From Niebla homalea (taxonomy: Eukaryota; Ascomycota; Lecanoromycetes; Lecanorales; Ramalinaceae), in NCBI GenBank assembly GCA_019925105.1, contig JAHGAU010000020.1, positions 372,001 to 436,000 of the forward strand: a DNA stretch of 64,000 bases. The letters run 5' to 3'. Position numbers and translations under genes: made by a program. Under the pieces are notes generated by a model. It did no database searches. It had not been told where the DNA came from and worked only from the letters and a program-made list of their open reading frames with translations. This document shows, piece after piece, positions 48,178 through 62,357 of this stretch (its first letter is position 1; each line of letters starts with the position of its first letter).

Positions 48178-50713
48178 TATAAATTCAAAAATATGTTTTT
48201 AAAGTTACTTAAGGTTAATTATTTAGATATATTAATAATAAACTGGGATTATATATTACTTTATATATAAGTTATATTTAATATTTAAGTTATAAAGATA
48301 ATTAAATCGGTATAAATATTTATAATATTAAAAAATGACTTAAATTATAATATCTTATTAAAACTTTTATAATTATGTTAATCATAACCGACTTTAAGAT
48401 TTAAATAAAGATCTTAAAAATTAAAAATATTATTTATAAAGAAAACGTTCAATTATTTAGTATATAAATATATTTATTAAATAAGATACGTTAAAAGTCA
48501 ATATATGAAAAGCTATAAGAACGTAACGATATTAAAAGAGAAATTAAATAAAATTATTTAAATATAAAAATTAAAAAAAGAACTTAAAAATAAAATTAAA
48601 AAAAAAAATAATAATAATAAAGACCTATAAACTTTAAGAAAAAAAGAAGTTTAAAAAGTAAGGTTAACTTTAAGGGCGTATATTTTAATAATTAATTAAT
48701 AAAAGAAAAAGAATATACCTATATATTTAGGGAGAAATAAAAATATATAAAAAATAATCGGAATAAATAAAGGAAAATTAAGTATAAGTTAGTGTAATAA
48801 AAAGGGGTATAAAAATTTTAAAAAATAAAAAATAAATATAATTAAGTAAATAAAAGTTTAAAAGAATTTAAAAAGGCAGAATTATATTAAAAATACCTAA
48901 AAGATAATAAAGAAACTTAGAAATATTGAGGAGATAACGGAAAAGCCGTAAAAAATATTATAGATAGTATAAATAATAATTTTAATTTAAAGATAAGCTT
49001 TGTTTTATATTAATAATAATTTATTAAATAAATATAAAATATAATAAAATTTATAAGCTTATTACTCAATAAAATAAATAAGGTAATAATATAAAATTTA
49101 AAGTTATTATTAATTACGTAAAATAACGTTAAACGGTATAAAGAATATATAATATATAAAGAAAAGGTAATATTAATTAAATTAATAATATTTATAATAA
49201 TAAAGATAAATAATTATATATATTAAAAAAATAACCGATAACTTAAAAAAGTTAATAATAAGGAAAAGAAAACTATATATTAGGGTAATATAAAAAAGAA
49301 GATGGAATAAATAAATGATAAAGATAATAAAATTTATTTATTTATTATAGAAAGTATAATTTTAAGAATTAAGTAACTTAATAACTTAATAACTTATTAA
49401 GCACTAATAAATGTAAATACGGTATTTATTAAGTATATTTGAAATATATATATAAAGTAATAAATAAATTAACTTTAAAATTATAAAGTAAAAAAATACA
49501 TATTAAGATAAAAGTATTATAAATTATATTTTTAATAAATAAAAGGGTAACAAGAAGAAAAATCGATACTTTAAAGTAATATTAAGAATTATAAGTATAG
49601 GTAAAAAATAAAGGTATTATATTAAGCAACTTTATTTTAAACGATTAAATATAACTTAGAATACTTTAAATATTATAAACGTATAAAAATATAAATATAA
49701 AAATTTATGTAAAATATTAATAACGGACTTATTTCTATATAAAATAATATTAAGATTAAAGATTAAGTTATATAAAGATATTATTAAAAGGTTATTAAAT
49801 AACAAAAAACAATAATTTAAAATAATTATATAATAAGGAATTAAGTTAAATATATATAAGAAATATATAAATAAATAAATAAATAAATAACTAAATATAT
49901 AAATATATAAATATATAAATTATACTATCCGTACTTATAAAGAAAAAAGGTAAAGTTAAACCGTAATTTATATCTAATTATTACTTTATATATAAAGTAT
50001 TATTTATATTTTATATAAAGCTAACAAAGAAAATATATAGTTTATTAAGAATTTTATTACATAAAATTTTCTTTTAAATAAATATGAAATATAAATATTA
50101 AATAATAAACATATTTTCAAGAATATATATGTTTTCACTTATTTTTATTAAGCTTATAAATATTATATCAAAAATTATTCTTAAATTAAACTTAAAGTTT
50201 TCTTTTTTTATCTTTAAAGAAAAATATAACTTTATTAATTTAATTTTTTACCTTAATAATATCTTTAAAGTATATGAAATATTAAAAAAAATAATTCATA
50301 TTCTTAAGAAATTTATTTTTCCCGTAAATTTTATAACTTAAGTTAAAATTATTATTTAATAAATTAAAAATTAATATAATAAAAATTAAAGTATTAAAGA
50401 AGATTATAAAGTAAAAAAACGTATATAAATTAAACTTAAAAAATACGAAGAGATACTTAATTAGCCCGTACCGTAAAACGTAAGAAATATTAAAGGATTC
50501 TTAAGTATTATCGATATAATAAAAAAAGAATTAAAAACACTATAAAAATAATACGTTTATATATCCGCTTAATCGGAAATATAATGTAGAAATAAAAAGA
50601 GTTAAAAGATACATTATTTTAATTTATATAAAATATAATAATAAAGATTAAAGGTTTATTTATATCAAATCTAAGAATATTAGTTTATATATATATTAAT
50701 ACTTTAAAATATA
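48178..50713. other. AT-rich degenerate DNA, possible transposase relic
   Basis: This is the continuation of the sequence left of B2. On the plus strand 48.5-48.75 kb gives Lys-rich, coiled-coil-like readings (ILKEKLNKII, KKELKNKIKKKN) followed by KVRLTLRAYIL, which resembles the C-terminal tails of fungal pogo-type DDE transposases; this is only a hint. Around 49870-49920 there is an (AAAT)n/(ATATAA)n tract. The remainder is featureless. Confidence 0.35.
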
Positions 50714-50727
50714 AAGCCGGATATTAT

Positions 50728-53700
50728 TGATTGATTAATTGATTGATTTATACTACGGATCTAGTTAAGCTAATTCCGGCGTTCCTTAATACTCGGTTAT
50801 TTAACCTTATTAATAACCGTAAAAAACCCGATATCTATAACGTTAAGAATAAAAACCGGTATTTACCCAGCCTTTACTTACGTTTTAAGGGTTAAGAGTA
50901 TTTATGGCTATTTAAAGAGTAAGATTTATTTATATATCTTTTTTAAGAAAACCTATAATATTATAATTAAATCTATTTAAGGGTTATTTTTAAATTTATT
51001 ATTCTTCCGTTATTTTACGGGTTTATTTAATATTAAAATTTTAAAATTCTGATTATATTATTGAATATCCTTATTAATATATATATTATTATTATTCTAT
51101 TTATATAACTTTGCTAATTAATATAGTATTACTTTTTATACCGCTTCGGTATTTATAGCCCCTTTAGCCTTTTATTAAATATAATTTTTTCGCCGTTACT
51201 TTTTACCCTTAAGTTAACGGTAAGGTTTCTTAATTAAATTTTTAACTACTTTATTTATTTCTTTAATTAAGTTATATTATAATAATAAGCTTATAGTTAT
51301 TATAAATTTAACGGCCGTTTTAATATCCTTTTTATTAATAAGTATTTAATAATAATCGTTAATTTCTGTTTTTTTAATTAATCTTAATTTAAGCTTTTTA
51401 AATAATAAATAAAAGATTAATATATATATAACGTCCTACTTTTATTATTTATACTTATAATTAATATTAATCCGGTTACCGGTATATATAATAAAAAGGA
51501 AGTAAATTAAACCGTTTTTATTTATTTAAAGTTAAATTATTAATACGTTATTACTTTTCCTTATAATCTTATAACGCCGGAGATATTTATTAATAATTTT
51601 ATTATTATTTAACGCTGGGTGTTATCGCCCTTAAAAGATTAATTCTTTATATTTATATTAATACTTTATTTACCTTTTTATAATCCATAAAGTAATCGTT
51701 ATTAACTTTACTTTTATAATTTTTTTTCCCCGCTGTTCTCGTCTTAAATAAGAATTTATATATTTTTACGTTAATTTCTTAAACGTAAATTAAATCAACC
51801 TTTTTTTTAATTTATTTTAATTTAACTTCTATGGAAGGGGTAAATACCGTTTTTTTACGCTTTTTTATTTAAGGCTTTTTATAATTTTAATAAATACGTT
51901 TATTTCTTATTAATGTAATTAAATTTATACCCTTTTTAAGCCTTATTTAAACGATTATTTAATTTAAGGTTAATTTTATTAATAATATAAAGATTTTAGA
52001 TTTTAGTACCGGGACGGGAATTACTTTATATGCTTTACTTATTATTCTTAAATATCGGTTTTAAACCTTTTATAATTACCGGACGGGCTTTTTTTTATAT
52101 TTAAATATATTTTTAAATACGTATTAAATAATTACTGCGTATATTATCGTAAACTTTATAACCGTTTAATAAACGGTTTTAATCTTCTATAAAATAGCTT
52201 TTTATATTAACGCTATAAGATAAATAAGGCCCCTTTTTTATGAAATTATCTTCTTTTAGACCTTTTTTATATAATTTTTTTAATTTAGTTTTTTATTAAT
52301 TTATAAACCGAGTATTTTAATATTGGCTTCCGGTTTTATTATTATATTACTTAAGTCTATTATAATTATTATATTATATAACTTCGGGCTCCTTATTATA
52401 TAAATAAATTTATACTTATATAAAGCGAATTAAGTTTTATATATCTTTATTTATTATAAATAAATTTTATAAGTTTATTTTAGCTTTAAATAATTTATAT
52501 AAGTAAACATATTATAAATTAAGAAATAAATATTATTAATAAAGCTCCTTATTTTAAATCTTTTATTTTAATTTTATTAAATTTTTAATAAACGGGCCGT
52601 TAAAGAATAAAAATAAAATTAAGGAAATAAATAACCCTTAAAGAATCCTTATTCTCGCGGGCTTTATTATATTTATCTTTTATTTTAAATTAATTAACGT
52701 CGTTTAATTATTTAAGAAACTCTTTATTTAATTTATAAAAAAAGGTAAAATGTTTTTTTTCCGTAAATTATATAATAACTTTTAATAGTTTATTTTATTA
52801 AACGCCTTTATAATATTTAAAGAAAAAAGACTTATAATATGTTTTTTCTTATAACTTTATATTGTATATATACTATTAATTAAGCCTTTAAGAATTCTTT
52901 TTTATTAACCGTCTTTTTCTTATTTTTATTTATTAATTAAAGAGTAATTTATACTTTTCTATATAGTTATTTAAGATTTTTATAATTACCGTCTTTAAAG
53001 CCTTCCTTAACGTATAAAGGAGTATTATAAATTTATATAATTTTACCTTTAGATAATCTGATTTAACCGGTTTCTTAAGGATAATCGTTTTAACCTTTTT
53101 AAATCTATAAAAGTAATATTTTATATTAAAGTAAACTTAAAATAAATAAATAAAAACCTCTTTTAATAATAATAATTTTATAAATAAGAATTTATTTAAT
53201 ATATTATTAAGTCCGGGGGCTTTATTCTTCTTTAATTTATTAATTATTTTAATTATTATCTTTTAAATTATTATTTTATTTATTATTATTAATTTAAAAT
53301 ATATTATACTATTAATATTTATTAAATTAATTTCCGGTAATGGGGAAAAGAATATTTTTTTAAGAGCCTTAATTTTACCGTTAAAGGTATTTATTATTAT
53401 ACCGTTTAATCTTTTTAAAGGTAAAAACTTAAAAATAAGTTTAAGTTTTTTATTTTATTCCTTACCGTATTTTATTAACTTCCAAATATTATAAAAGGAA
53501 ACCGTTAAGTTATATACTATAGCCCGGAATTATATTTACTTAATTTTTTGGATAATTTTTTTTTTCCTAAACTTTTTTTAACCGCTAAAGCGTCTCCCGG
53601 TTTTTATACTTAATAATTTATTTTATAAGCGTTTTTACCTTTATAATCGCCTTTATATATTTTTTATTTTAATAAGTTTTAACTTTTTAAAACAGCTTTA

Positions 53701-56510
53701 TTATTAAAATTATAACGTTAATTATTTTATTTAAAGCCTTTATTACCCGTTTTATAAAACGGTTGATTTATTTTTTATTATCGAGCCAGGGGAAATTTAT
53801 TAATTAAGATATTATTTTTATTATTTTTATAAATATCTTAATTTCCTTAACCGTTTTTTATATTCGTTTAAATAGTGGAAGCGGAGTTATATTAACGGAT
53901 TAGTTTAGGGTTATCTATATCAGGACGTAATTTAAACCGTATTTTAAGTCCTCTTAAGGTCCGTATATTATAATTAAGTTAATAATACCTTCCGAATTAA
54001 ATATTAAGTTAATTATAGTTTTAAGTTTATAACTTTTTTATATAATAATTTTTTTTAATGTTAATAATATGAAATTAAATTATATAATAATTATTAATAG
54101 CTTATCAGATTTAATATAATTAATTATATAACCATTTTTATTTTATTAAATATAATAAAAATTAAAGTCCTTTATTAAAAAATGCTTATTAAGTATAATT
54201 ATAATATCCTTAAATAATAAGGTTATAAAGGGTCCCTTTTTATTAACCGGTAACGGATTATACGTATTAAAAATATTTAAGTTACCTTTAATATCCTTTT
54301 TTTATATAATTTAGAATATATATAAATTCCCTTTATAATAAATAATATCTTAATTATTTATATTTAACTTCTTATTAATAAAGAAGTATATCCGTGTTAT
54401 TTCCTTACCCTTAAAGGTCAGGTAAAAACCATTTCTTAAATTAATTAAAAAAATAAATATATAAATTATATAATAATTTTTATATTACTATAATATTAAT
54501 ATCCTTTACCTTTTTAAATTTAAATATTAATATTATAACTTTAATTGCTTTTTTATATACGTTATATTATATTATTTTTAAAAGTATAAATATATTAAAT
54601 ATCGACGTTTATCGGGTTTTTTTTATTAACTTTTATTTATATAAACGGTTTTTTTTAAGGCTGAATATTATTTATTTCAATTTTTTTATTATAATAATAA
54701 TTTTAATTAAACGGCTGGCCTTAAAAGTTAATATTATTATAAGTTTCCTTTTTTTTATATTATTACTTTATCCTTCTTTATTTAATAAGTTTTATTTATA
54801 TCTTAAGATTATTTTTAGTTACTTTACCGGTTTAAGTTTATATAAATTATAACGTTAAACCTTAACCGTTATCTTAATTTTTTTACGTTAAGTCTCCTTT
54901 ACTTTTATTATATACCGTAAATCTTATACTGAGTAATTATTATTATTATACGTTACGTATTTTAACGCGTTTTTTATTAGGCCCTTTATTATTAAATTAG
55001 TGTATTTATATATATTATACTTTTTAATATATATTATATATTTCGTATTATTAAGGTATTTTATAATAATATATTTATATTTTTAATATTTAAAATATTA
55101 ATAGATATCCGCTGCCCGGTTTTAAGGTTTTATTAATTTAAAAAATTTACCTTTTATTATCCTTTTATTAAAAATATTATTATATATCCTTATTAACGTT
55201 ACGTTTAAAATAATTATAAAGTATCTTTTTATATAATTAAAGGCGTTTAGTTTTTTTATTATAAAAAGAAGATTATAATTAATAATTTTTAATTTAAGGT
55301 AAAGAACCGTATTTTCCTTTTTTATCCGCCTTAAAATAACTTCCCTTTCCTCTTTTATAAATTTTATTAAGTATATCCCGTTTACCGCAATAATAAAGGA
55401 TTATTTTAATATTTTTATTATTTTATATCTTTTTTTATTAATTTATCTTTTTAATTTTTTTATTCCTTTTTTCGCCTTTAATAAGGTTATATTAAGGAGG
55501 ATATTTTTATTTTATAGTTTATATATTATAATAATCTATTTTATTAATAGCTTTCCCGTTATTTTAAACGCTTTTATTAATTATAATAAGTTTATTTTTA
55601 CCGTTATATTTTTTTCCTTTTCGCTTAATAATTATATGGTTATTATCCTTGTTTTCCTTAATATTGCCGTTTTTTCTTTTATCTTTATTTTTTTATTATT
55701 AACGCCGGCGTTGCCCTTATAGCCCTTATTACCTAGCTTATTTCCGCTCCCTTCTTTAAAGCCTTTTTTGTCGCTTTTTTACTTTATATATATCCTTTTT
55801 ATTTCCTTTTATTTCCGTCCGCCGGCGCTTTTATTACTGTTTTTTAAGCTCCGCGTAACCTCTTTAATTCTTTTAAATTTTTCTTTATATTTACGTAAAA
55901 GTTTCTTATTCCCCGTAATCCGATTTATAATATCGGCTAGGTTTTTAACGTAATATCTTTATATATAATTATAAAAAGGTTTTCTAGTACTTTTACCGTT
56001 TCCTCCTTTTTTACTTTTTTTTTATATATTTAATAATTACCTTTTTTTATAGCTTATTTTTATTTATTTAATATTTCTTTATCTTTATTTAATTCTCTCT
56101 TAATTTATATATATTTAATAAGGTTTTTTATGCCTCCGTTTACCTTTTATCCGTCCTTATATACCGTCCTTATCCCCTCCGCCCTTTATTTATTATTTTT
56201 TATAATAATACCTTTACGTATTATACGCGTCCCTTTACGTATATCTTATTAATTATAAACTCCTTATTTAATTTAAAGCCTTTTTATCTTATATTTATTA
56301 CGTCGTTTATATAACTTATTATCGTTCCTATTAATTTACGCCGTTTACTTTTCTTCCCTTTTTATTTTTATTATTATTCCGCTTCCGTTTATTATATTTA
56401 AGGTATTATCCTCACTATTACTTAAGCTATATACGCGTATATCGTTTCTGACCTCTGGTGTCCCGTTGTTCGTCGCCATTTCCCATCTATTCAAGTCAAG
56501 CGATATTTTC
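50728..56510 (-). mobile_element. LINE copy A3 (full length, TSD present)
   Basis: This is a 5.78-kb minus-strand LINE with a perfect 14-bp duplication AAGCCGGATATTAT at 50714-50727 and 56511-56524. The (CAAT)n tail is seen as TGATTAATTGATTGA, slightly decayed. The ORF1 ATG is at 56479 (MATNNGTPEV with one Pro-coding change). The leader on the minus strand starts GAAAATATCGC. The RT block is near 53230-53190 and the GIPQG block near 52645. It is closest to A1 and A2. The two copies of the TSD are still identical although the element is saturated with mutations. Confidence 0.94.
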
Positions 56511-56524
56511 AAGCCGGATATTAT

Positions 56525-59500
56525 ATTATTTAAATTTAAGACGGTTATACCGTTTTATTTATCTATAATTTATATATAATAAATAAAACGGAACGTAATT
56601 ATAATATTTATAAATAAGAATTAATAATTATCATTATATTTAAAGAAAAGTTTTCTTATATGTTATATATAAAAAAGGGTTTAATTATATACATAGATTA
56701 TAATTTATCTACGGGATTTATAAACGTAAATTACTATAAAAATATCTTTATAAAATAGATAAATAAGTTAAAAAAGCTATATATTAAAATTAAATATATT
56801 AAATGAAAGATTAATAAAATTACGGATAACTTATTAAGAATATTATCTAATAACTTAAATTACGTATTAAATAAAATAATAAAAAATGACCTTTAAAATC
56901 TAGAAAAATAAGAATAATACGGTATCATTCTAAAAGAATAACAAAGGAGGATATCGTATTATATTAAAAGAACTTTTTAATGAAATAAAAAAAATAGAAT
57001 TAACATTAATAATAATATGAAAATTACGATACAATAATTAAAGGGTTAATTAACTTAAAATATAAAAAGAAAGTTAATGAATTTTTAAAAAAAAAAAGAA
57101 GAAAATAAATATAAAAGAATTATAATTATAAGGGATAATTAATAATAAACCGGTACGGATATATAGTATAAAACTATATAATAATTATGAAATAAGACGT
57201 ATATAAATTAATTGTATTACGGAATTATTAAAACTTAGGGAATTATTCTATTATAAAAAAGATAATTAATATATTAATATTATTAAATACCTTAAAATAA
57301 AAATAGATTTAAAAAAATACGGTATAATAAGTTAAATTTAATAAATAATTTATAAATTATAAATTTAATTTAATTCAAAATGAATTACTTTATTAATACG
57401 GTAAGCGTTAAATAATATATTTAATAAAAAAGGAAATAACATGAATACTTAAAGAAATTTGTAATAATACGGGATACTTTTTATTAAAAAATTTATTAAA
57501 GAAATTACAAAATTATTATTAATAATTAATATAATAAAACATATTATTAAATATATATAAAGGTACTTAATTTATACAAAGTAAATATATAGAAGTTATA
57601 CAATTTTACTAAGTTTATTTAAAGTAAAAATTCCTTTTAATTTATTTAACGTAAACTTTATTCAACCCCAAAATAAATATAAAGTTATTTTTAATACGTT
57701 TTTAATATAATAGAATATTTTTTACGATTTATATGATTATTTTATACTAAGTTAATCAATATAAAGGATATAACTTTTATGTTAACAGAATATATAAATT
57801 TTTATTTAAAATTTATTATAATATATATAAATATCTGGAAAACATTTATTAGTAAAAAGATAGGAAGCTTTTTCCGGTTATATAATATCTAATTTATTCC
57901 GATATTAAGTATAAAATATAAAATAATAAATATGATAAAGTTTAATATTTAAATTTAATAAAATTATAGTTAAGTATAAACGGAAAAATTAATACTATTA
58001 AACATTAATTTAAAATATATTAAATATTCAAAATACAGTTTTATTAGTATCCTTTTTAAGGTTAAATTAAATATAATATATAAACGGAACGTAGTTAAGT
58101 TAAATATCGAAATACGTATTATAAAAATTATAATATTATTTTTAGAAAAAGCGATGTATAAAGTTTTTTAAAGATTTATAATAAATCAAATAAATATTAA
58201 GGAAAAGTTATAAAAGAAATTAAACGTAATAAAGAATTAATAAAAACGATATTATAATAAGGAAATTTAAGGTTAAAACCTATTAAAGGAAATGTGATTA
58301 ATTACATAATGGGATTCTACCTTAAACCTTAAAAACTTAAGTCTTATTAAGTAAAATTATTTTATTTTAAAAAGCTTTATAAAGGAGTATAAAGCTTTAT
58401 ATAGATTAAAAAGGATAAACAAAACTTTTATATTCAATTGATTTTACAATAATTATCTTAAAGTATTTATACTATATACTGGGTATTTTAAATCCTTTGA
58501 TAAATTAAAATTAAAAATAATAAAAAGATTTTAAAGTTAATAAGTATTAATAAAGAACGCTTTAATCCTCTGGAAATTATTATAATTATTAATAATATAA
58601 GTTAAGGGAAAGAAATATGTATAAATAATATAACGCCGCTTTTTAAATATTTATATTTTACTTATTTTTATATTTAATATATCAAAGACCTTAAGAAAAT
58701 ATGGATTTAAAAGTTTAAAAAAAAAACGGAGAAAGAATAAATAATTACTTAAATAAATATAGTTAAAAACGAAAAACGAAAAAAAAGGAAGCAGGAGTAT
58801 AATAGAAATTGAGAGAAAATAAATATAAATAAAGGGATATTAAGCTTTTAATCTTTTATTTATTATATTATAAGTTATATAATAATAGAATTATAAAAAT
58901 TTATAATTATTTATAATTAAAATATTTATTTAAAGAGAAAACAAAAGCACATTAAAAATAATATATAAATAAAAGTATAATTAGGTATTAAGGTTATATA
59001 TTAAAAAATTTATTTAAAAGGACGTTTTTCTTAAGGATTATAAGTTTAAATATTAAACTTATTATAAATTTTACGTTAAAAATATGGGTAAAATATATTA
59101 TTAATATATATATAAAAATTATTTTAAATAATGGATAATCAAGGCTTTGACCGTACCCTTAAGATAAAACAATGTGTTTAAAATTATTTTTTATTATAAT
59201 AATTATAAAGTATAAGGCTATATTAATTATCCTACCTTAAAAGTAAAAGAAAAAAAGGAATAAAAGTACCCATATATATATAAGGGCTTAATTTAAAATA
59301 TAGGTAACCCGTTATTAAAAAGGCGACCCGGCGGATAAACCCGGTAATATAATTAAAGGAGTTAACGGAAATTAGAATGGTCCGAAAATTAATTAAGGCT
59401 TTAATCCGTAAATAACTATATATATATCCTTTTAATAAAGTATATATTAAAGTTAAAATTATAATGACGTATATAATAACCTTAATTAAGAATTAAGGTT

Positions 59501-60551
59501 AATTAATATAACTTATAAACGGTAAATTTAAGGATTATCCGGAACGCTAAGTTTATTAATAATATAAAGTTAAAAAGGATAATAAATCTCTTATAAAAGT
59601 ATAATTATATTATTGGCGCATATAATAATGACCGAGAACGGTTTATAAATTAAGCTTAAATTAAAGACTTAAAAAGTTATTATATATAAACTAAAAGGGC
59701 GGAGGGAGAAATTTGTTAAAAGAGGAATATCTATAAAGATATAAATAGGGATTATCGTATACGTATAACGTAAATAATAAACTTAAGAAAAAAAGGAGTT
59801 AAAGAAAAAACCCGGCTAAGTATATTATTTAAACGAGAAATTAATTGATAATTACCTTATGTATAAAAAAGAGAAATAACTTATTAAAATTAAGATTATT
59901 AAAATTTAAGCTAAAATAAATCTTTAATTAAATTAAAGTTTAATAAGCGATATTATTTCTTTTTAAGTAATTATTTATAAAACTTAATTAAGGAATTAAT
60001 CCTTAAAAGGGATAAACTATATTTTATATAAATCTTATTACGTTAATTAAGTTTATATAACCGAGATAAGCTAGCGATGCCAGCAGGACCAGATTAATAT
60101 AAGGATAATTAGCCTATTTAAATTAAAAAAGTCGATTAAATAAATAAGTAAAAAATAAACGATATAAACGGCTAAATTAACTAAATAGAAAATAAAGATA
60201 ATGGATAAAATAACCGAAATTATTAAAGTAACGGATAAGTATTAAATATAAAAAACGTAAAAAGATATATTTATTAAAACTATAATTATTAAATTAATTA
60301 AGAATTATAATTAGTTATTAAGCGTATATACCCTTGTATATTAGACTTACGCTTAATATTAGGATTAAAAAATATATGGTATGTTAAGGAAAAAGTGTTT
60401 ACTTAAACCATATTTCAATACTAGTAGAAGTCTATAAAAGGGAATTAATAATAATTAATTAAAAGCGAAATAGTTTATATATATTTAAATAGAAGTTATA
60501 ATTATCAAGATGGTACTTAAAGATATAATTAAAGTATATATTATTAAATAA
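56525..60551. other. AT-rich degenerate DNA, probably old retroelement
   Basis: 4 kb continuous with 48.2-50.7 kb before A3 inserted. Short open blocks occur on the plus strand but I cannot name a family. From about 59290 the sequence becomes less extreme (GGCGACCCGGCGGATAAACC, AGCGATGCCAGCAGGACCAG near 60070), suggesting a different, less mutated unit. Confidence 0.4.
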
Positions 60552-60739
60552 ACCTTTAATACGATAATAATTAATAAAAATAAAGTAACGACCGCCATTA
60601 ATCTACTGATATCTAATATGTACTTAAATACCGTTACATATACGGGAGGCATAAACCTAAATATATATTATAAAAAGCTCTTACAAATAGGAAAATTAGA
60701 AAAAATTAAGATTAAAAAAAACCGAGTGATATAGCTTTA
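60552..60739 (+). pseudogene. possible retropepsin relic (62 open codons)
   Basis: A plus-strand frame with no start codon, open between a TAA at 60549 and a TAG at 60737. It includes YTGGINLNIYYKKLLQIGKL, which resembles the gypsy-type aspartic protease block DTGS-VNLIS--L---LGL with the catalytic Asp position altered. If correct, this is the Gag/protease part of a retroelement whose LTR family sits just to the right. The match is short, so this is a guess. Confidence 0.3.
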
Positions 60740-60984
60740 AATATATTATTTAATTAATAATTAAATAAACCTTTATAATAATAGGAATATAACTATTTAA
60801 TTTAATTAAATTAATAATAAGGATACGCTTTTTAAAGCATAAGGATATAATAAGGGTAATTTTTATTAATGTAATCGGAAAAATCCTATAAAAATTCTGG
60901 AAAAACTACGAATAAGTTAATATAAATATGAAAGGATTAATTAATATTAAGGTTATTAATTTATATATACTTTTAAAGGGATAA

Positions 60985-61125
60985 TGTTAGGGACTCAGCA
61001 GGGCTGATCCTTGTTTATCACGGAACGGGCTCCGCGTTGCTTGGCACCCGCACTCGCACTGTATATAGCTCAGCACTACCATACTCACTTAGTTCATCAT
61101 TCATACTTTTACTAGGGCTCTCACA
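60985..61125 (+). mobile_element. solo LTR, family 2 (141 bp)
   Basis: Starts TGTTAGGGACTC and ends GGGCTCTCACA, with a perfect 5-bp TSD GATAA at 60980-60984 and 61126-61130. It is GC-rich and unmutated. It shares TTGGCACCC-CACTC with the LTR at 62195, so the two belong to related families. It interrupts degraded sequence of the 59-62 kb unit. Confidence 0.9.
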
Positions 61126-61130
61126 GATAA

Positions 61131-62194
61131 TTGATAATTAAATACGAGATTGAATTAAGTTTAGAATAAGTTAATTTAAGTATAAAAGAGGTTAAACATT
61201 AAGGAAATTAAAGAAGTAAAGAAATCTAAAGAAGTAAAAAAAATAAGGAAAATAAATAAATAAAAAAATAAAGTAAACGGTTACGCGGTAAGATTATTAA
61301 GTAAATAAATAATCGGACGTTATTATGAACGTTTTATTCATTAACGGAACCGGCTAAAAAGGAACTTAATAAATATAATAAGTAATATTATTACGTTTAA
61401 AAAAACCTTTCTAAATACGCTTTAATCGGGATAATTATACGTAATTCGTTAAGAAAATATAAAACTGATTTTATTTATAAGTAAACGTAGCCCCGAAAGT
61501 ACTTAATATATTAATTGATTAAAGGAAAAGCATATAAGTAAATAAAGGTAAATATTAAAAGTTATAATAAAAGATATGTTTTTATAAAATATTATTAAGT
61601 ATAATATTAATTATTAAGGGTATTTATATAAAAATTAAAAAGCCATGTAAAGATTAATAAATAACTATTTTATTATTATTTTTTCTCCCTTTACTTTTTT
61701 AAGCCGTAATATTTAAGTAATAATAATTAAAATAAATTATTATACCCCTTAATTGCCTTCTTAAGACCAATATAATAAATTAATATAAAGATAGTATTAA
61801 TAAACTGGTATAAGCTATATAATTACGCATAATACCTTCTTAAATAAATACGTTAATAAAAAAGATATTGAAATCAGAAAATATGGGAAGGAATGAAAGT
61901 GCAAAAGTAATGAAATAGCAGGTAATAATGGAAAGCAACTGAAAATAGGCCGTAGCCCCTATATAAAATATAGGTGCTATATTATCTTAATCTATTATAC
62001 TTTTTTTTTTTTAAATATATATAAATCGATTTTACTTTTAATTAGTTTTTTTAATATTTTTATCCCTTTATATATTTATCTATAAGTTTTATATTTTTTA
62101 TACTTTTTTTTTCTTAATTTTTTTTTATAATAAAATATTACCTTTAATATTTTTATACTTTAAGTTATAATATATATATTTATATATATCTTAA
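61131..62194. other. AT-rich DNA with one unmutated patch and a hairpin
   Basis: Mostly Lys-codon-like AAG/AAA repeats (61195-61270) and T-rich tracts (61985-62190). A patch at about 61890-61980 keeps CA dinucleotides and ends in an inverted repeat, AGCCCCTATAT / ATATAGGTGCT around AAA. No gene is recognised. Confidence 0.45.
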
Positions 62195-62357
62195 TGTCAT
62201 GGTTCCAGCAGGCCTTGCTCCCAGGCTCGGCCTACTTACCCTATGAGTACTAGCTCCTTGGCACCCACACTCATATGGTGGGTGCATCCTGTACCATAGA
62301 CACCACCATAGCTATTATTCCGTTCATAGTTAGACCTTATAGATCAGTTCCCTGACA
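62195..62357 (+). mobile_element. LTR, family 3, copy 1 (163 bp; likely 5' LTR)
   Basis: Starts TGTCATGGTTCC and ends TTCCCTGACA, so TGTCA/TGACA form perfect terminal inverted repeats. Contains GGCCTTGCTCCCAGGCTCGG, shared with the copies at 63784 and 63963. Unmutated. No TSD matches its two flanks, consistent with being the left LTR of a longer element instead of a solo LTR. Confidence 0.85.

Noticed and set aside
50129..50341. 70-codon plus-strand frame starting MFSLIFIKLINII
   Set aside because: Ile/Lys/Phe/Asn-rich as expected from random AT-rich DNA; no motif, no context, no GC rise. Left unannotated.
60985..61125. tRNA or other small RNA gene in the GC-rich islands
   Set aside because: No cloverleaf could be drawn, and the TG...CA ends with a 5-bp TSD explain the segment as a solo LTR.
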